From: Acidobacteriaceae bacterium
Lineage (GTDB): Bacteria; Acidobacteriota; Terriglobia; Terriglobales; Acidobacteriaceae
Length of the DNA stretch: 64,000 nt
Assembly: GCA_003156805.1 (NCBI GenBank)
Contig: PMHV01000030.1
Span: forward strand, 11,261-75,260
Direction: 5' to 3'
The translations under genes and the position numbers were made by a program. Shown in pieces: positions 1-9,280 of this stretch (positions are counted from its first letter, which is position 1; every line of letters starts with the position of its first letter). A model generated the notes under the pieces. It was not told the DNA's origin, did no database searches, and saw only the letters and a list, made by a program, of their open reading frames with translations.

Positions 1-275
1 TCAATAATAATGTCGCAATCGGCCAGGTCGGCCTTGTTGGTCGTGCCCGTAAGCCGCGCCCGGATCGCATCCTTCTGCTGCGCCGTGATCCCGCCCTTCT
101 CGACCGGCCGCTCGGCAAACTTCGCCAAAGATTTCTCAATCCCGGCAAATCCCTTATCGAGAAACCTCTGCTCCACTTCGAGCACGGTGACGTCGAATCC
201 AGCCGTCGCGCAAACCTGCGCAATGCCAGATCCCATTAGCCCACAACCGAGAACGCCAACCTTCTTAATCTCCAT
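1..275 (-). CDS. 3-hydroxyacyl-CoA dehydrogenase, N-terminal part (runs off the window)
   Basis: Only the first 91 residues are present; the gene continues past base 1. The protein opens with a Rossmann nucleotide-binding signature, VGVLGCGLMGSGIAQVCA, followed by a charged helix and KADLADCDIII, the pattern of the NAD-binding domain of 3-hydroxybutyryl/3-hydroxyacyl-CoA dehydrogenases. The family oxidises 3-hydroxyacyl-CoA to 3-ketoacyl-CoA with NAD(P). The ATG is at 275. The thiolase gene lies just upstream on the same strand, so the two probably act in sequence in acyl-CoA/acetoacetyl-CoA metabolism. Butyryl-specific (Hbd) and general beta-oxidation enzymes cannot be separated from this fragment. 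Confidence 0.9.
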   Translation of the reverse strand, partial: MEIKKVGVLGCGLMGSGIAQVCATAGFDVTVLEVEQRFLDKGFAGIEKSLAKFAERPVEKGGITAQQKDAIRARLTGTTNKADLADCDIII

Positions 276-350
276 ACGAATCCCTACTCCTGATCTCGTG
301 AATCACTTACCGCTGATTGCCGCCAATCACCTCGCCAAGCCCAAACTTTT

Positions 351-377
351 CTCCGTGTCTCCGTGCCTCCGTGGTGA
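351..377. repeat. CTCCGTG heptad repeat, copy 1
   Basis: Three consecutive CTCCGTG-type heptads separated by 2 nt and ending in GTGGTGAA. Related arrays lie at 4767-4792 and, as an inverted pair, at 39820-39925. It sits immediately downstream of the thiolase stop codon. Confidence 0.7.
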
Positions 378-380
378 ACC

Positions 381-1592
381 CTAATTCATACTCTCCACAA
401 TCATTGCGATCCCCTGCCCGCCGCCGATGCAAGCCGTAGCCAGCCCATACTTCTTCTTCCGCCGCCGCAACTCATACAACAAAGTAATCACCAGCCGAGC
501 CCCGGTCGCGCCCAGCGGATGCCCCAACGCGATCGCCCCGCCATTCACATTCACCTTCTCGCGATCCAGGCCCAACTCTTTTTCCACCGCCAGATATTGC
601 GCCGCGAACGCCTCATTCACTTCAATCAAATCAATGTAGTCCAAAGAAAGCCCAGCCTTCTGTAGCGCGATCTTCGTCGCCGGCACCGGACCACGCCCCA
701 TCAACTTCGGCTCAACTCCGGCAATCCCCCAACTCACAATGCGCCCCAAAGCCTTCAATCCGCGCTTGGAAACATCCTCTAGCGACATCAAAACCACCGC
801 CGCTGCGCCATCCACAATTCCACTCGCATTCCCCGCCGTCACCGTACCCGGCTTGCCCGAGGCCGAGCCAAACGCCGCCTTCAATTTGGCTAAGCCTTCC
901 ATCGTGGTCTGCGGACGCCGGTGGTCATCCTCGGCCAGCACCGCGCCGGTAGCCTCGCCCTTCGCGTTGCGCAGCGGAACCGGAACCAGCTCTTCCTGAA
1001 TGCGTCCTTCTTTATAAGCCGCATCCGCTTTCTGCTGCGAGCGCAACGCAAACTCATCCTGCGCCTGCCGCGTGATGCCCTGCTGCTCTCCGTATAGCTC
1101 CGCGGTATTCGCCATGTACAACCCGCAATAGCTGTCGAGCAGCGCCACCATCAGCGAATCTTCCAGCTTCCCTCCCGGAGCCAGCGTGAACCCGTCGCGC
1201 CCGCGAATGGAAAACGGAGCCTGCGACATCGCCTCCATGCCGCCCGCCAGCACCATCTTCGCTTCCTCCAACTGAATCATCTGTGCCGCATTCACAATCG
1301 CCTGCATCCCCGAGCCGCACAGCCGGTTCACCGTCAGGGCCGGAGTCTCAATCGGCAGTCCCGCGCGCAACCCCACATGCCGCGCCCCATACAACGCGTC
1401 GCCCGAAGTCTGCTGCGCGTTGCCAAACACGGCGTGGTCGAATTCTTTCGCATCGATTCCCGCCCGCTCGATTGCGCCCTTGCCGGCGATCGCGCCCAGT
1501 TCCTGCGCCGAAAAATCCTTTAGCTTTCCGCAATAGCGGCCAAAGGGCGTGCGCGCCCCGCTGACAATCGCGATATCACCAGGTTTCAACAT
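381..1592 (-). CDS. acetyl-CoA C-acyltransferase (thiolase)
   Basis: Full-length 403-residue thiolase, the normal family length. Visible catalytic motifs are [10 protein letters not shown] with the nucleophilic Cys at residue 92, [24 protein letters not shown] with His358, and CIGGGQGIA with Cys388. Family members condense or cleave acetyl-CoA/3-ketoacyl-CoA in the cytosol. The ATG at 1592 is followed at once by the conserved N-terminal strand. The 3-hydroxyacyl-CoA dehydrogenase follows about 105 bp downstream on the same strand, so together they give the thiolytic and dehydrogenase steps of acetoacetyl-CoA or fatty-acid turnover. Biosynthetic (AtoB/PhaA) versus degradative (FadA) use cannot be decided here. 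Confidence 0.95.
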   Translation of the reverse strand: MLKPGDIAIVSGARTPFGRYCGKLKDFSAQELGAIAGKGAIERAGIDAKEFDHAVFGNAQQTSGDALYGARHVGLRAGLPIETPALTVNRLCGSGMQAIVNAAQMIQLEEAKMVLAGGMEAMSQAPFSIRGRDGFTLAPGGKLEDSLMVALLDSYCGLYMANTAELYGEQQGITRQAQDEFALRSQQKADAAYKEGRIQEELVPVPLRNAKGEATGAVLAEDDHRRPQTTMEGLAKLKAAFGSASGKPGTVTAGNASGIVDGAAAVVLMSLEDVSKRGLKALGRIVSWGIAGVEPKLMGRGPVPATKIALQKAGLSLDYIDLIEVNEAFAAQYLAVEKELGLDREKVNVNGGAIALGHPLGATGARLVITLLYELRRRKKKYGLATACIGGGQGIAMIVESMN

Positions 1593-1937
1593 GATTTTCC
1601 TACGGACCCGCGCTCAGAGCGGATCAAAACCGATAATCAAACTGGCTAGTGTAGCAGCGCATGAATAGATTTGACCACCGCAGAGGATGACTACTCGTGT
1701 CCCAGTTTGCAGAAATGCTCATGTGGGGACAGCCCGCCCTCGGCTGTCCGTCGAGCGCAGCTCGACTGTTTCCCGATTCGCCGCTATCGTGACACTGTCG
1801 GAGCCCATGGCATGAGGACAATCTAGTTTGGTTCGCCGGACCAAGTCTGTGACGTGTGAACATCCCCACTCAAGCCAAAACCGGGCTGGAGTGGGCCACC
1901 CGCCGTCGCGCCATCATAGTCTACAATTTCAGACCAA
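1593..1937. other. intergenic region with two adjacent hairpins
   Basis: No convincing gene. At 1727-1766 two perfect hairpins stand side by side: GGACAGCC / GGCTGTCC (1727-1749), then GTCGAG / CTCGAC (1750-1766). No T-run follows, so a repeat-type palindrome is more likely than a terminator. The region separates the thiolase from the oppositely oriented 1938-3589 pair. Confidence 0.5.
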
Positions 1938-2771
1938 ATGTGGATCAGTCACTTGTTCAATTTGCTGCTTCGATCTTGGAGAGCCACGACCGCTGGATAC
2001 GGCACCACTACACTTGGCTTCGTCTTGTGGGTAGTTCTCTTCACTATTCTGTTGTGGTTTGCCGGAGTGCTGGGCACGTGGATCACGCTACGAAGAAAGA
2101 CGGCTGCTTCTTTCAAAGAAGTTTTCCGCGATTCGCTGATGACCGGGCTGTTTTCGGTGGGCTGTATTCTTGCGATAGCTGTGGTCTCATACTCGTTTTT
2201 CCTTTTGCGAACGATATACCAAGATCATCAGGCTCTCATGAACCGCATAACGGCTTGCGACAAAAACAACGTCGAAGTGAAGCAACAATTGGAATTGAGA
2301 AAGCACAACATTGTGACAGGCGATCCGTTGTTCGTTAACACGATCTACCTGCTACAGGCCTTCAACATTTATCGACATGCTCTAAACGGCAAGAAGTGCG
2401 TCCTCATGATTACGGCTCCCGCAGAGAGCAAAAACCGCAGCGCGACGGCGAGCATGATCACCCAATTTTCCAATTCTGTCTCAGGTTGTTTTACCTTCGG
2501 CCCGATGGATGCTAATGCTGATCCTGACGTTGAGAAGCGTGCCGAAGCTGGTATGGTTCCTGACAAACTCGTCTTTCACGCTGATCGAGGGAATGCAGCC
2601 GCCGAACAGCTATTCACGAACTTAGGGAACCTAATTCAATTAAAGCGCAGCTACGACGTTCCCCCCGCTGCTGCGAGAGCGCACTTATACAACATTCCGA
2701 ATCAGGGCGACGAGAATCTGATCTGGTTGCAGTTCGGCTCGAATGTCAAATGGAACGAGCAGTTGCGGTAG
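1938..2771 (+). CDS. two-TM membrane protein of unknown function
   Basis: 277 residues; family not recognised. Two strongly hydrophobic segments lie near residues 24-47 and 68-92, followed by a roughly 180-residue soluble domain with no catalytic motif I can name. The start codon is the first ATG of the frame; no strong Shine-Dalgarno is visible. Its 3' end reaches 2771 and the nuclease-like gene most likely starts at 2783, so the two are adjacent and probably co-transcribed. Base composition looks more AT-rich than in neighbouring genes, and the pair is isolated between unrelated housekeeping genes, which is compatible with horizontal acquisition. Confidence 0.6.
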   Translation: MWISHLFNLLLRSWRATTAGYGTTTLGFVLWVVLFTILLWFAGVLGTWITLRRKTAASFKEVFRDSLMTGLFSVGCILAIAVVSYSFFLLRTIYQDHQALMNRITACDKNNVEVKQQLELRKHNIVTGDPLFVNTIYLLQAFNIYRHALNGKKCVLMITAPAESKNRSATASMITQFSNSVSGCFTFGPMDANADPDVEKRAEAGMVPDKLVFHADRGNAAAEQLFTNLGNLIQLKRSYDVPPAAARAHLYNIPNQGDENLIWLQFGSNVKWNEQLR

Positions 2772-2782
2772 TAATATGGGCT

Positions 2783-3589
2783 ATGCCTGAATCGCCGCGC
2801 ACGCCCGGCGAAATAGTTTTTGAGAAGTATCTGAACCTCCAGCACATTCCGTTTGAATTCGAGAAGGAACATCCGGGCAAGAGCAAGCGACCTGACTTCA
2901 CTATCGAATGGGACGGTCGTCCAATTGTTTTCGATGTGAAAGACTTCGATCCGCCTGATGAGCCGCTGGGGAGTTTTGGGCAGTTCGATCCGTATCCGCC
3001 GATCCGCGAGAAGATCGACCAAGGGCGGGACAAATTCAAACAGTTCAAGGAATACTGCTGCGGTCTGGTGCTGTTCAATGCGGGTCGTCCACTTGTCTTT
3101 CTCGATAGCCCCGACACGATGCTCGGCGCCATGTACGGTGACGCCGGGTTTACTCTGCCGCTGAATACTACGACAGGCATCGCGGACGCCAATCAGATCA
3201 AGCAAGCATTCTTGGGCAGAGGGAAGATGATCCGTCCCAATCGGTCGCAGGCACAGAACACGACCCTGTCTGCGATCATCACAGTGGACATCATCCAACC
3301 GTTCCTGATGGAGTTGGTCGATCTAATGCAAGAGGACCGCACGCGAGACTGGGAAACTGAACTGCGAGAGAAGATACCCGGCTTCGATCCGAACCTTGAG
3401 GTTCCCCGCGTGATCGTGTGGCACAACGCGGTCGCACGCATTCAATTCCCTGCGAATCTATTCTGTGGGGACTGCGATACTCACTACGGAGTCACGGCGG
3501 TTGAGCAGGGTGTGACGTATGAAGGAAGTGCGTTGCCTGATCGCCTCAAATTGTCTAAGCCCCGCAAACCGGGTTTGAAAAGCCGATAG
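2783..3589 (+). CDS. PD-(D/E)xK nuclease-like protein
   Basis: 268 residues from the ATG at 2783; a 279-residue version from 2750 would overlap the upstream gene. The N-terminus shows a PD-(D/E)xK-like core: a helix with GEIVFEKYLN, then RPDFTIEWDG and IVFDVKDF, so E10/E14, P37-D38 and D51-x-K53 can serve as the metal-binding motif. This suggests DNA or RNA cleavage, although the fold is shared by many non-nuclease proteins. The C-terminal half is unrecognised, and it holds a CGDCDTHYG stretch near the end. It follows a membrane protein at 11 bp, which recalls two-gene defence or toxin-like cassettes; that reading is inference. Confidence 0.6.
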   Translation: MPESPRTPGEIVFEKYLNLQHIPFEFEKEHPGKSKRPDFTIEWDGRPIVFDVKDFDPPDEPLGSFGQFDPYPPIREKIDQGRDKFKQFKEYCCGLVLFNAGRPLVFLDSPDTMLGAMYGDAGFTLPLNTTTGIADANQIKQAFLGRGKMIRPNRSQAQNTTLSAIITVDIIQPFLMELVDLMQEDRTRDWETELREKIPGFDPNLEVPRVIVWHNAVARIQFPANLFCGDCDTHYGVTAVEQGVTYEGSALPDRLKLSKPRKPGLKSR

Positions 3590-3668
3590 GCTTAACTCGC
3601 GTTCTTGTGCTTGGGCGTTGTCCGGCGTCCACGTCGTGTGTTGATCTGGTATCATTCAAGCCCAAAAC

Positions 3669-3923
3669 TCAGTTGCTTGATTGCTCTTCTTCCTCGCAAT
3701 CCTCCGGAATCAATTCACAGTGAACGTTGTCCAGCATCTCGCAGAGCTTCTCGTCCGGGATATCGGCCTTCGAAGGCTGAGTAACGATGCTCCCGACGCC
3801 AAGAGATTTTGTCGGCGCGCCCGAAAGAAATTCACAGCCCGCTGTGACATCCAACCTTGCGCCCGGTTCCCACTCTGCTCCATCATTGCCAAGGCAGAGG
3901 CAGAACAGCCGAGCCGGCGCCAA
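3669..3923 (-). CDS. possible small acidic protein (uncertain)
   Basis: Open frame of 84 codons ending in a very acidic tail (IPEDCEEEEQSSN). The C-terminal 45 residues use G/C-rich third codon positions like the real genes here, which argues for coding. The N-terminal part overlaps the beginning of dispersed repeat copy A and is probably not genuine, so the true start is unknown. It may be a gene remnant cut by the repeat. No homologous family is recognised. Confidence 0.25.
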   Translation of the reverse strand: MAPARLFCLCLGNDGAEWEPGARLDVTAGCEFLSGAPTKSLGVGSIVTQPSKADIPDEKLCEMLDNVHCELIPEDCEEEEQSSN

Positions 3924-4085
3924 CAGCGATCCCGACCAGGAATCGGGCGCTAAGTCCTTTGTTTGACGGATTTTAGTATCTAAGTTCTTTGAAAACCGTA
4001 TTTTGCGGGCAATTTCTTGCCTAACTCGATGATTCTAATAGGGTGGGGGGTGGGGGTACCACCCCGTTACCAACTGGTAAACCCG
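3826..4085 (+). repeat. dispersed ~300-bp repeat family, copy A
   Basis: Most diverged of three same-orientation copies. Shared blocks in order: AGAAATTCACAGCC (3826-3839), TGTGACATCCAACCTTG (3843-3859), a middle with TAAGTTCTTTG (about 3981-3991), and a G-run block that ends in GGGGTACC (about 4041-4061). Copies B (near 12124) and C (37847) carry the same blocks in the same order. Nothing in it looks protein-coding. Confidence 0.7.
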
Positions 4086-4207
4086 CGCGCGCCGGCGAAT
4101 CAGCAGACCGACCCGCTACCGCTTGCTTTAGACGCGTCCCGTCGATATCGTGATACGGTTGCCGACCGAGGAGTCCCATAGAACGCCCATAGAACGCCCA
4201 TAGAAAG

Positions 4208-4633
4208 ATGGAACAGCGCGTAAGCCTAATCACCCTTGGAGTGGCCGATCTAAACCGGAGCCGCGAATTCTACGAGCGCCTGGGATGGCGGCGGTCCATG
4301 GCCGAGGCAGAAGGTGTCGTCTTCTTCCAAGCAGGAGGGATGGCCCTAGCCCTTTACCCGCGCCACGACCTCGCCAAGGATGCAAATATTGCTCCCGAAG
4401 GCCACGGTTTCAACGGAGTCTCGCTCGCCTACAACACCCGCAATCGTGAAGACGTCGACTCAGTGCTCAAAGATGCTGCAGCGGCAGGCGCAACGGTTCT
4501 CAAGCCAGCTCAGGAAGCCTTCTGGGGCGGCTATTCGGGTTACTTCTCTGACCCGGACGGGTTTCTGTGGGAGGTCGCCTGGAATCCATCCTTCGCGATA
4601 GCAGAAGATGGAAGCATTCGAATTCCGGACTAG
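4208..4633 (+). CDS. VOC (glyoxalase/bleomycin-resistance) family protein
   Basis: 141 residues, a single vicinal-oxygen-chelate domain. It opens with SLITLGVADLNRSREFYERL, the usual first beta-alpha unit, and ends with SGYFSDPDGFLWEVAWNP, the conserved last strand with its Glu metal-ligand position. VOC proteins are cytosolic metal-binding enzymes or resistance proteins with very varied substrates, so the substrate cannot be inferred. The gene stands alone, oriented away from the repeat upstream, with a CTCCGTG repeat downstream. Confidence 0.85.
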   Translation: MEQRVSLITLGVADLNRSREFYERLGWRRSMAEAEGVVFFQAGGMALALYPRHDLAKDANIAPEGHGFNGVSLAYNTRNREDVDSVLKDAAAAGATVLKPAQEAFWGGYSGYFSDPDGFLWEVAWNPSFAIAEDGSIRIPD

Positions 4634-4766
4634 CAAGGCTCGGGAAGGGCACGACCTCAGGGAAGGAAAGATTGGCACATCATCGGCGGAATGTCGACGT
4701 CAGAGGGCGCGAATCCGCAGAAACAAAATCTGAACGGTCTGATTTCCGAAGCCCCAACCGGTTTTA

Positions 4767-4792
4767 CTCCGTGACTCCGTGTCTCCGTGGTA
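4767..4792. repeat. CTCCGTG heptad repeat, copy 2
   Basis: CTCCGTG units at 9-bp steps ending in GTGGTA. It lies between convergent genes (VOC protein and TPR-GAF protein), just past the stop codon of the latter. Confidence 0.7.
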
Positions 4793-4806
4793 GATTCTTA
4801 GGATTT

Positions 4807-7392
4807 TCACGCCACCGCGCCCGCCGCCAGCGACGCGTCCAGAGCGGCAATCTTGTTCGGCCCTTGCGCCACCGCGACAGCCAGCGCATCTTCCGCGCGG
4901 TTGATCACTTCGGTCACAATGTCCGCGGGATCGAAGTTCTGCTTGGTCACCGCCTCGGCCAGTCCCGCGGAGAACTGCACCGCTTGCGCCGGAGAATCGT
5001 CTTTCGCCGCCAGGCGCACCTCAGTGACAATCTTGCGCAGTTTTTCGATCGCCATCATTCCTTCCTTCTGCGCCGTTTCGCTCAGGATGATGGCGATGGT
5101 CGTGGTGTCATAGCGGAAGGCCAAATCGTTGGTGCGGATGTTGGCGGCGAATAGTTGTCCAATCTTTTCCATGGCCGCTTCCACGGCCGCCTCGCCATGG
5201 TCCTTCACCATTGCCGCCCCTTTGCCGAATTGCACCAGCAGCACGGAAAGCGGCGTGTCATTCTGCAAAGCCCGCTTACTTTCCGAAAGCAGCAAGTCCA
5301 GATAAGAAGCGCGCTTCAGCAGTCCGGAGTTCTCGTCGGTTACCGAAAGATTTTTCACCAGCCGCCGCAGCCCGGCATTGTTGAGCGCGATCACCATCTG
5401 CTCGGCCAGCGTCTTCAGTACAACCGTGTCCGGTTCGTCCCAGACCCGCGGCCAGTTCTGCATCAGCACCAGCACGCCCACCGGCTCACCGTCGCCCAGC
5501 GGCAGTGCCAGAAGAGATATAACCCCCAAACTCGCAACCGCCTCGCGTACGGCCTGCAATTCCGGCGCCTTCTGCGCCTCTTGAATCGCCAGCGGCTCAT
5601 GCCCAGCTGCCAGATCCTGGAGCGCCGAAACCAGCTCCGCCAGCGCTGCGGCATCGCCGGCCTTGGTCCCTTCTCCGCAAAATTCCTGCACCGCAGTCGC
5701 CGTCAGACCGGGCTTGCGCATCGCAGCCACGCAACGCGATGCCTCCCAGCGATCGCCGATCTCCTTCACCGCGGTGGTCAGCACTGCCGCGGCTGTGGTC
5801 TGGTGATACAACTTGCGCGTGATCTCGGCCACGCGGGTCACGCTGCGCATCTCGGCCGCTTGATCCGTGGGCCCGGCAGCCGCTGCCACGGGCCCGGCAG
5901 CCGGAACCGGAGTTGCGTGCGCCGGCAGCGGCGCCGATCCCGCATACTGCGGCGTCACTCCTGCCGCAAGATAGAGCCGCTGCAAATCCTCGTTGCGTTC
6001 TTCTTCGTGCGGGAACAGCTCCTGAATTCGCTGCAGCCGCTCCATCGCTTTGTTGCGCATCCCGTATTGCACCAGGATTTCCGCCTGCAACATCAGATCC
6101 TGCAGCGTCGCCGCGCCCAAAGCCGACTCGCTGGCATGGATCGGCTCCTCCACTGTCTTGCTGGTTGGAGAAAATCGCGAAGCGATTACTTTGAAACGAT
6201 TCTCATCGATCTTGCCCTTGATCGTCTCCAGCCGCTTCATGTGTCCCGCCTCGTAAGGATCCACTTCTGCGGCCCGGTCAAGGCAGTCCCCCGCCTTGGC
6301 AAAATCGCCTGTGCTGCAATAAAGGTCGAACAGCTTCAACAGCGTCCGGCCGTAGTCGTTCTCGCGGTTGGCGGCGTTGAACAGCTCACTCATTAATTCA
6401 AGCATCGGTGGCGAGGCGCGATGCGCGCTCGCAATATCCTGCAGCATAGTCACCAATTGCTTGCGTTCGCCGCGCCCTCGCTGGAATTGCTCCAGCTTGC
6501 GGGCCAGCGCGACCGCGGCTTCGTCCTGTTCGGCGTCCAGCAACTGGCCGATCAGCTGCGTCACCTGCTCCACGCGCTTTGGATTCTGTTCAAACAGCTG
6601 CCAGACCAGCGGCTCAGCTTCGGCATAGCGGCCCGCCGCCAACAGGGCCTCGGCATAGGTCTCGCACAGCTCCAAACTGCACTGCCCGGCGTTCACTTGC
6701 GGCTCGAGAATAAAGATGGCCGCTCCGATCTGGCCCTGGGTCAGCAAGCTCTGCCCATAGGCCAGCACGATCTCCTGATCCGACGAGTCTTCCTGGTATG
6801 CGCGCTCATACCACTCCGCAGCGTCGGCCCCGCCCGCCGAGACAAGCTGCGCCACGCGCTTATAGGCGCCGGCCGCAGACTTGCGCTCTCCGATTTCAGA
6901 GCAGGCTTCGCCCAAGCGCACCAGATTCGTCTGCGTCGGCTCCAAGGTCACCACCCGCTCCAGCACCAGCATCGCCTCTTTCTTCTTGTTGTCCAGCTGG
7001 CCCAGGTCCCTCAATGCTGATTCATAGGTGCCCACCGCCAGCTTCTTGTTGGACCCTTCTAATAGTTGCCCGAAGCGAAATTTCTGCTCCCAGGTCGTGC
7101 TGCTGTGCCGCGCGAGTTTCTTGTAGGTTAGGCTGGCGCGCGTGGCGTCACCGGCCTTCACCTGCCGTTCGAATAGCTCTCCCAGCATAACTATGGCGTC
7201 GCGATTGCGATTCAGGGAAAGACACAGGTCCGCCGCGAGCTGGCGCACCGCGTCGTTTTCCGCATCGTCGCGCAGCACTTGCCCATACTCCTCCAGCGCG
7301 TCGGCGGTTTTGCCCTTCTGCAGAAGCTTTTCGGCGCGCTCGATGCGCCGGGCAATCTCGGCTCGGTCTGCGCGTCTGGTGGTCTCGGGCAT
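4807..7392 (-). CDS. TPR-GAF protein with a degenerate GGDEF domain
   Basis: 861 residues from the ATG at 7392; an upstream in-frame start at 7470 would add an atypical Pro-rich leader. Residues 1-450 are alpha-helical TPR-type repeats (for example ALEEYGQVLRDDAENDAVRQ). A GAF-like segment follows at about 530-680, with LALPLGDGEPVGVLVLMQN. The last 140 residues align in layout with a GGDEF domain (LSVLLVQFGKGAAM, ending INRAEDAL), but the GGDEF site reads FRYDTTTIAIIL, so cyclase activity is unlikely. It is probably a cytosolic scaffold or sensor. It stands as a single minus-strand gene, convergent with the VOC gene. Confidence 0.75.
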   Translation of the reverse strand: MPETTRRADRAEIARRIERAEKLLQKGKTADALEEYGQVLRDDAENDAVRQLAADLCLSLNRNRDAIVMLGELFERQVKAGDATRASLTYKKLARHSSTTWEQKFRFGQLLEGSNKKLAVGTYESALRDLGQLDNKKKEAMLVLERVVTLEPTQTNLVRLGEACSEIGERKSAAGAYKRVAQLVSAGGADAAEWYERAYQEDSSDQEIVLAYGQSLLTQGQIGAAIFILEPQVNAGQCSLELCETYAEALLAAGRYAEAEPLVWQLFEQNPKRVEQVTQLIGQLLDAEQDEAAVALARKLEQFQRGRGERKQLVTMLQDIASAHRASPPMLELMSELFNAANRENDYGRTLLKLFDLYCSTGDFAKAGDCLDRAAEVDPYEAGHMKRLETIKGKIDENRFKVIASRFSPTSKTVEEPIHASESALGAATLQDLMLQAEILVQYGMRNKAMERLQRIQELFPHEEERNEDLQRLYLAAGVTPQYAGSAPLPAHATPVPAAGPVAAAAGPTDQAAEMRSVTRVAEITRKLYHQTTAAAVLTTAVKEIGDRWEASRCVAAMRKPGLTATAVQEFCGEGTKAGDAAALAELVSALQDLAAGHEPLAIQEAQKAPELQAVREAVASLGVISLLALPLGDGEPVGVLVLMQNWPRVWDEPDTVVLKTLAEQMVIALNNAGLRRLVKNLSVTDENSGLLKRASYLDLLLSESKRALQNDTPLSVLLVQFGKGAAMVKDHGEAAVEAAMEKIGQLFAANIRTNDLAFRYDTTTIAIILSETAQKEGMMAIEKLRKIVTEVRLAAKDDSPAQAVQFSAGLAEAVTKQNFDPADIVTEVINRAEDALAVAVAQGPNKIAALDASLAAGAVA

Positions 7393-7581
7393 GGGTAAGG
7401 TAATAGGCGGAGTAACTTCTCTCCCGATTCTAGGAGCGGCTTCGGGGCACAGCAATGCGGCAGGGGGCAAGCGTGATTACGAAGGTCACCACTCCGCCCG
7501 GAGTCCGAAGAGGTTCGGAGAGGTTTGGAGCCTCCGCGTCGCGAAGCACCTGGCCGACGGCAGGATTCTGCACGCCCTCAA

Positions 7582-9021
7582 TCAGTCATCGTCGGGATCG
7601 ATAGGCGGAGCCTTGCGGTTAATAAAATATTCTGCGCCCACCGCCGCGGGGATGGTTTGAAAGGTCAGCGGCGTTTGCGTGTAGTCGAAGCAATCGGCGA
7701 GATCGTCGGCGCGCGCATCGGCGTAGCCCAGCGAGGGCGTTGAGAACACTTCTTCGATGAATTTCAGGATGCTGCCGAAATCATGCGTGACATGTGAAAT
7801 GTAAGCCGGCTTCGCATAAGGCGCAATCACAATCAGCGGCACGCGAAAACCGTATTCATACGAGTTGTAAATCGTGGGGGCAACGTGGTCATACCAGCCG
7901 CCCCAGTCGTCCCACGTGATGATGATGGCAGTGTTCGACCAATAGGGGCTGTTGCCGATAGCATTGACCACGGAAGCGACCCACGCGGGGCCCCCGCCAT
8001 CGTTCGACAGGGCATGATCGGAAACTGAGCCGTCGGGCGTTACCCACGTGACTTGAGCGAGTTGATTACTGGCAATATCGGTGAGCACTTTTTGGTAAGC
8101 GAGCGAGACGTGGTCAGTCCATTCGGTACCGGTACAAGTCAGCTGTCCGCTTTGAGTCTGCGGTCCGCAGATGTGCTGAATCGCGTTGGGAGCAACCCAG
8201 ATGCCGCTTTGCGAAGAACTTACCGCAGCCGCGTAATAATGCCAGCTCACGTCCGCCGTGTCCAGCAAGTCGGTCAGCGTGGGGTGGTCGAAGCAGGGAT
8301 ACTGCGAAGAGGATTCGTTCCCCGAGGGGTCGATCAGGGCAACCGTTTGCCCCGAAGGCGCGGTACATCCGGTATCGCTGCCAGGATCGGTGAGGCCCGC
8401 GGGATTCTCCGCCGCAAACAGGTTGCTGGTTGCCGTGGGCGCCGAGGTTCCGGAAAGAATAAATTGATGCGCGGGGAAACTTGGCCCCTGGTTGGTTTGG
8501 AACATGCGGTCGCCGAAGGTGTAAGTCTCAGCCATCGTGAAGTAAGGCGCGACATCGGATGCGTTCACGTAATAGAACTGTGCATTGGCAGGGCCGCAGT
8601 TGGTTACGCCCGGGGAGCAATTCACCTGAATCTTATCTGCTCCATCCATTTTTCCATTGTCGTACATGGACGTAAACGCAGAGTGAGCATGGCTGAGATC
8701 GTAGGTGGTAACCAGCGATTCCGGCTGCAGCGGGATGGTCTCGCCGCTGGAGTTGAGGCCGCTGGAGGCAATATCCGCCCCGTTGTTAATCAGCACTGGA
8801 TCGTGGAAAAGATTGTCGGTACTGCGGTTCTCCTGGAAAATAATGACCACGTGCTGAAACTTCCCCGTCGATGCGCCCGTGACTGGCGTCGTTGTGGTGG
8901 TGGTCGTGGTGGTGGTACTTGTCGTTGCCGTTCCGCCGCCTCCGCACCCCTCAAGACTCACAAGCAGGCCGGCGGTGCAAAGCAGAAGCCCCCACAGCAG
9001 AAGCATGGCATTTTGGCGCAT
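7582..9021 (-). CDS. secreted phosphoesterase (acid phosphatase / phospholipase C-type)
   Basis: 479 residues from the ATG at 9021, which has AAAGG about 5 nt upstream; an in-frame start at 9120 gives an unlikely basic leader. The N-terminus is a lipoprotein-type signal with LEGC at residues 23-26, then a Thr-rich linker encoded by a GGT/GTC microsatellite on the plus strand. Family motifs are HVVIIFQENRSTDNLFHD near the N-terminus and IITWDDWGGWYDHVAP in the second half, typical of the phosphoesterase family that contains phospholipase C and acid phosphatases. It likely releases phosphate at the cell surface. A paralogue lies at 47247. Confidence 0.88.
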   Translation of the reverse strand: MRQNAMLLLWGLLLCTAGLLVSLEGCGGGGTATTSTTTTTTTTTTPVTGASTGKFQHVVIIFQENRSTDNLFHDPVLINNGADIASSGLNSSGETIPLQPESLVTTYDLSHAHSAFTSMYDNGKMDGADKIQVNCSPGVTNCGPANAQFYYVNASDVAPYFTMAETYTFGDRMFQTNQGPSFPAHQFILSGTSAPTATSNLFAAENPAGLTDPGSDTGCTAPSGQTVALIDPSGNESSSQYPCFDHPTLTDLLDTADVSWHYYAAAVSSSQSGIWVAPNAIQHICGPQTQSGQLTCTGTEWTDHVSLAYQKVLTDIASNQLAQVTWVTPDGSVSDHALSNDGGGPAWVASVVNAIGNSPYWSNTAIIITWDDWGGWYDHVAPTIYNSYEYGFRVPLIVIAPYAKPAYISHVTHDFGSILKFIEEVFSTPSLGYADARADDLADCFDYTQTPLTFQTIPAAVGAEYFINRKAPPIDPDDD

Positions 9022-9280
9022 GAAATCCTTTCCCTTTAGCCGTAACCCACGGTCGCATCTACGGTTAACCCGCGCCCGGCGGTTTCCACTCGGAGGAAAA
9101 CTCGCGCCGCGTCCGCGCAAAAGCCATTAGGTTCCTCGGCTGCGGAAGAGGTTGTGTCACAAATCGCCTTGCCCACAGCATTACCAACGTAAGCGCGATT
9201 CGCTTTTTCTATTGTGTCTATCGCTTAACGCTCCGCTAGGCTCAACACGGAGCGCCTGCCTGTCTTGACGCCGGCGTCGA

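Noticed and set aside
1624-1869. 81-codon ORF in the 1593-1937 gap
   Set aside because: It runs through the two hairpins, has no ribosome-binding site, and its composition is not protein-like.
3710-3892. Minus-strand ORFs in repeat copies A and C sharing GWMSxxAVxF
   Set aside because: They are the reverse complement of the repeat's TGTGACATCC-AACC block. The similarity comes from the repeat, not from a protein family.
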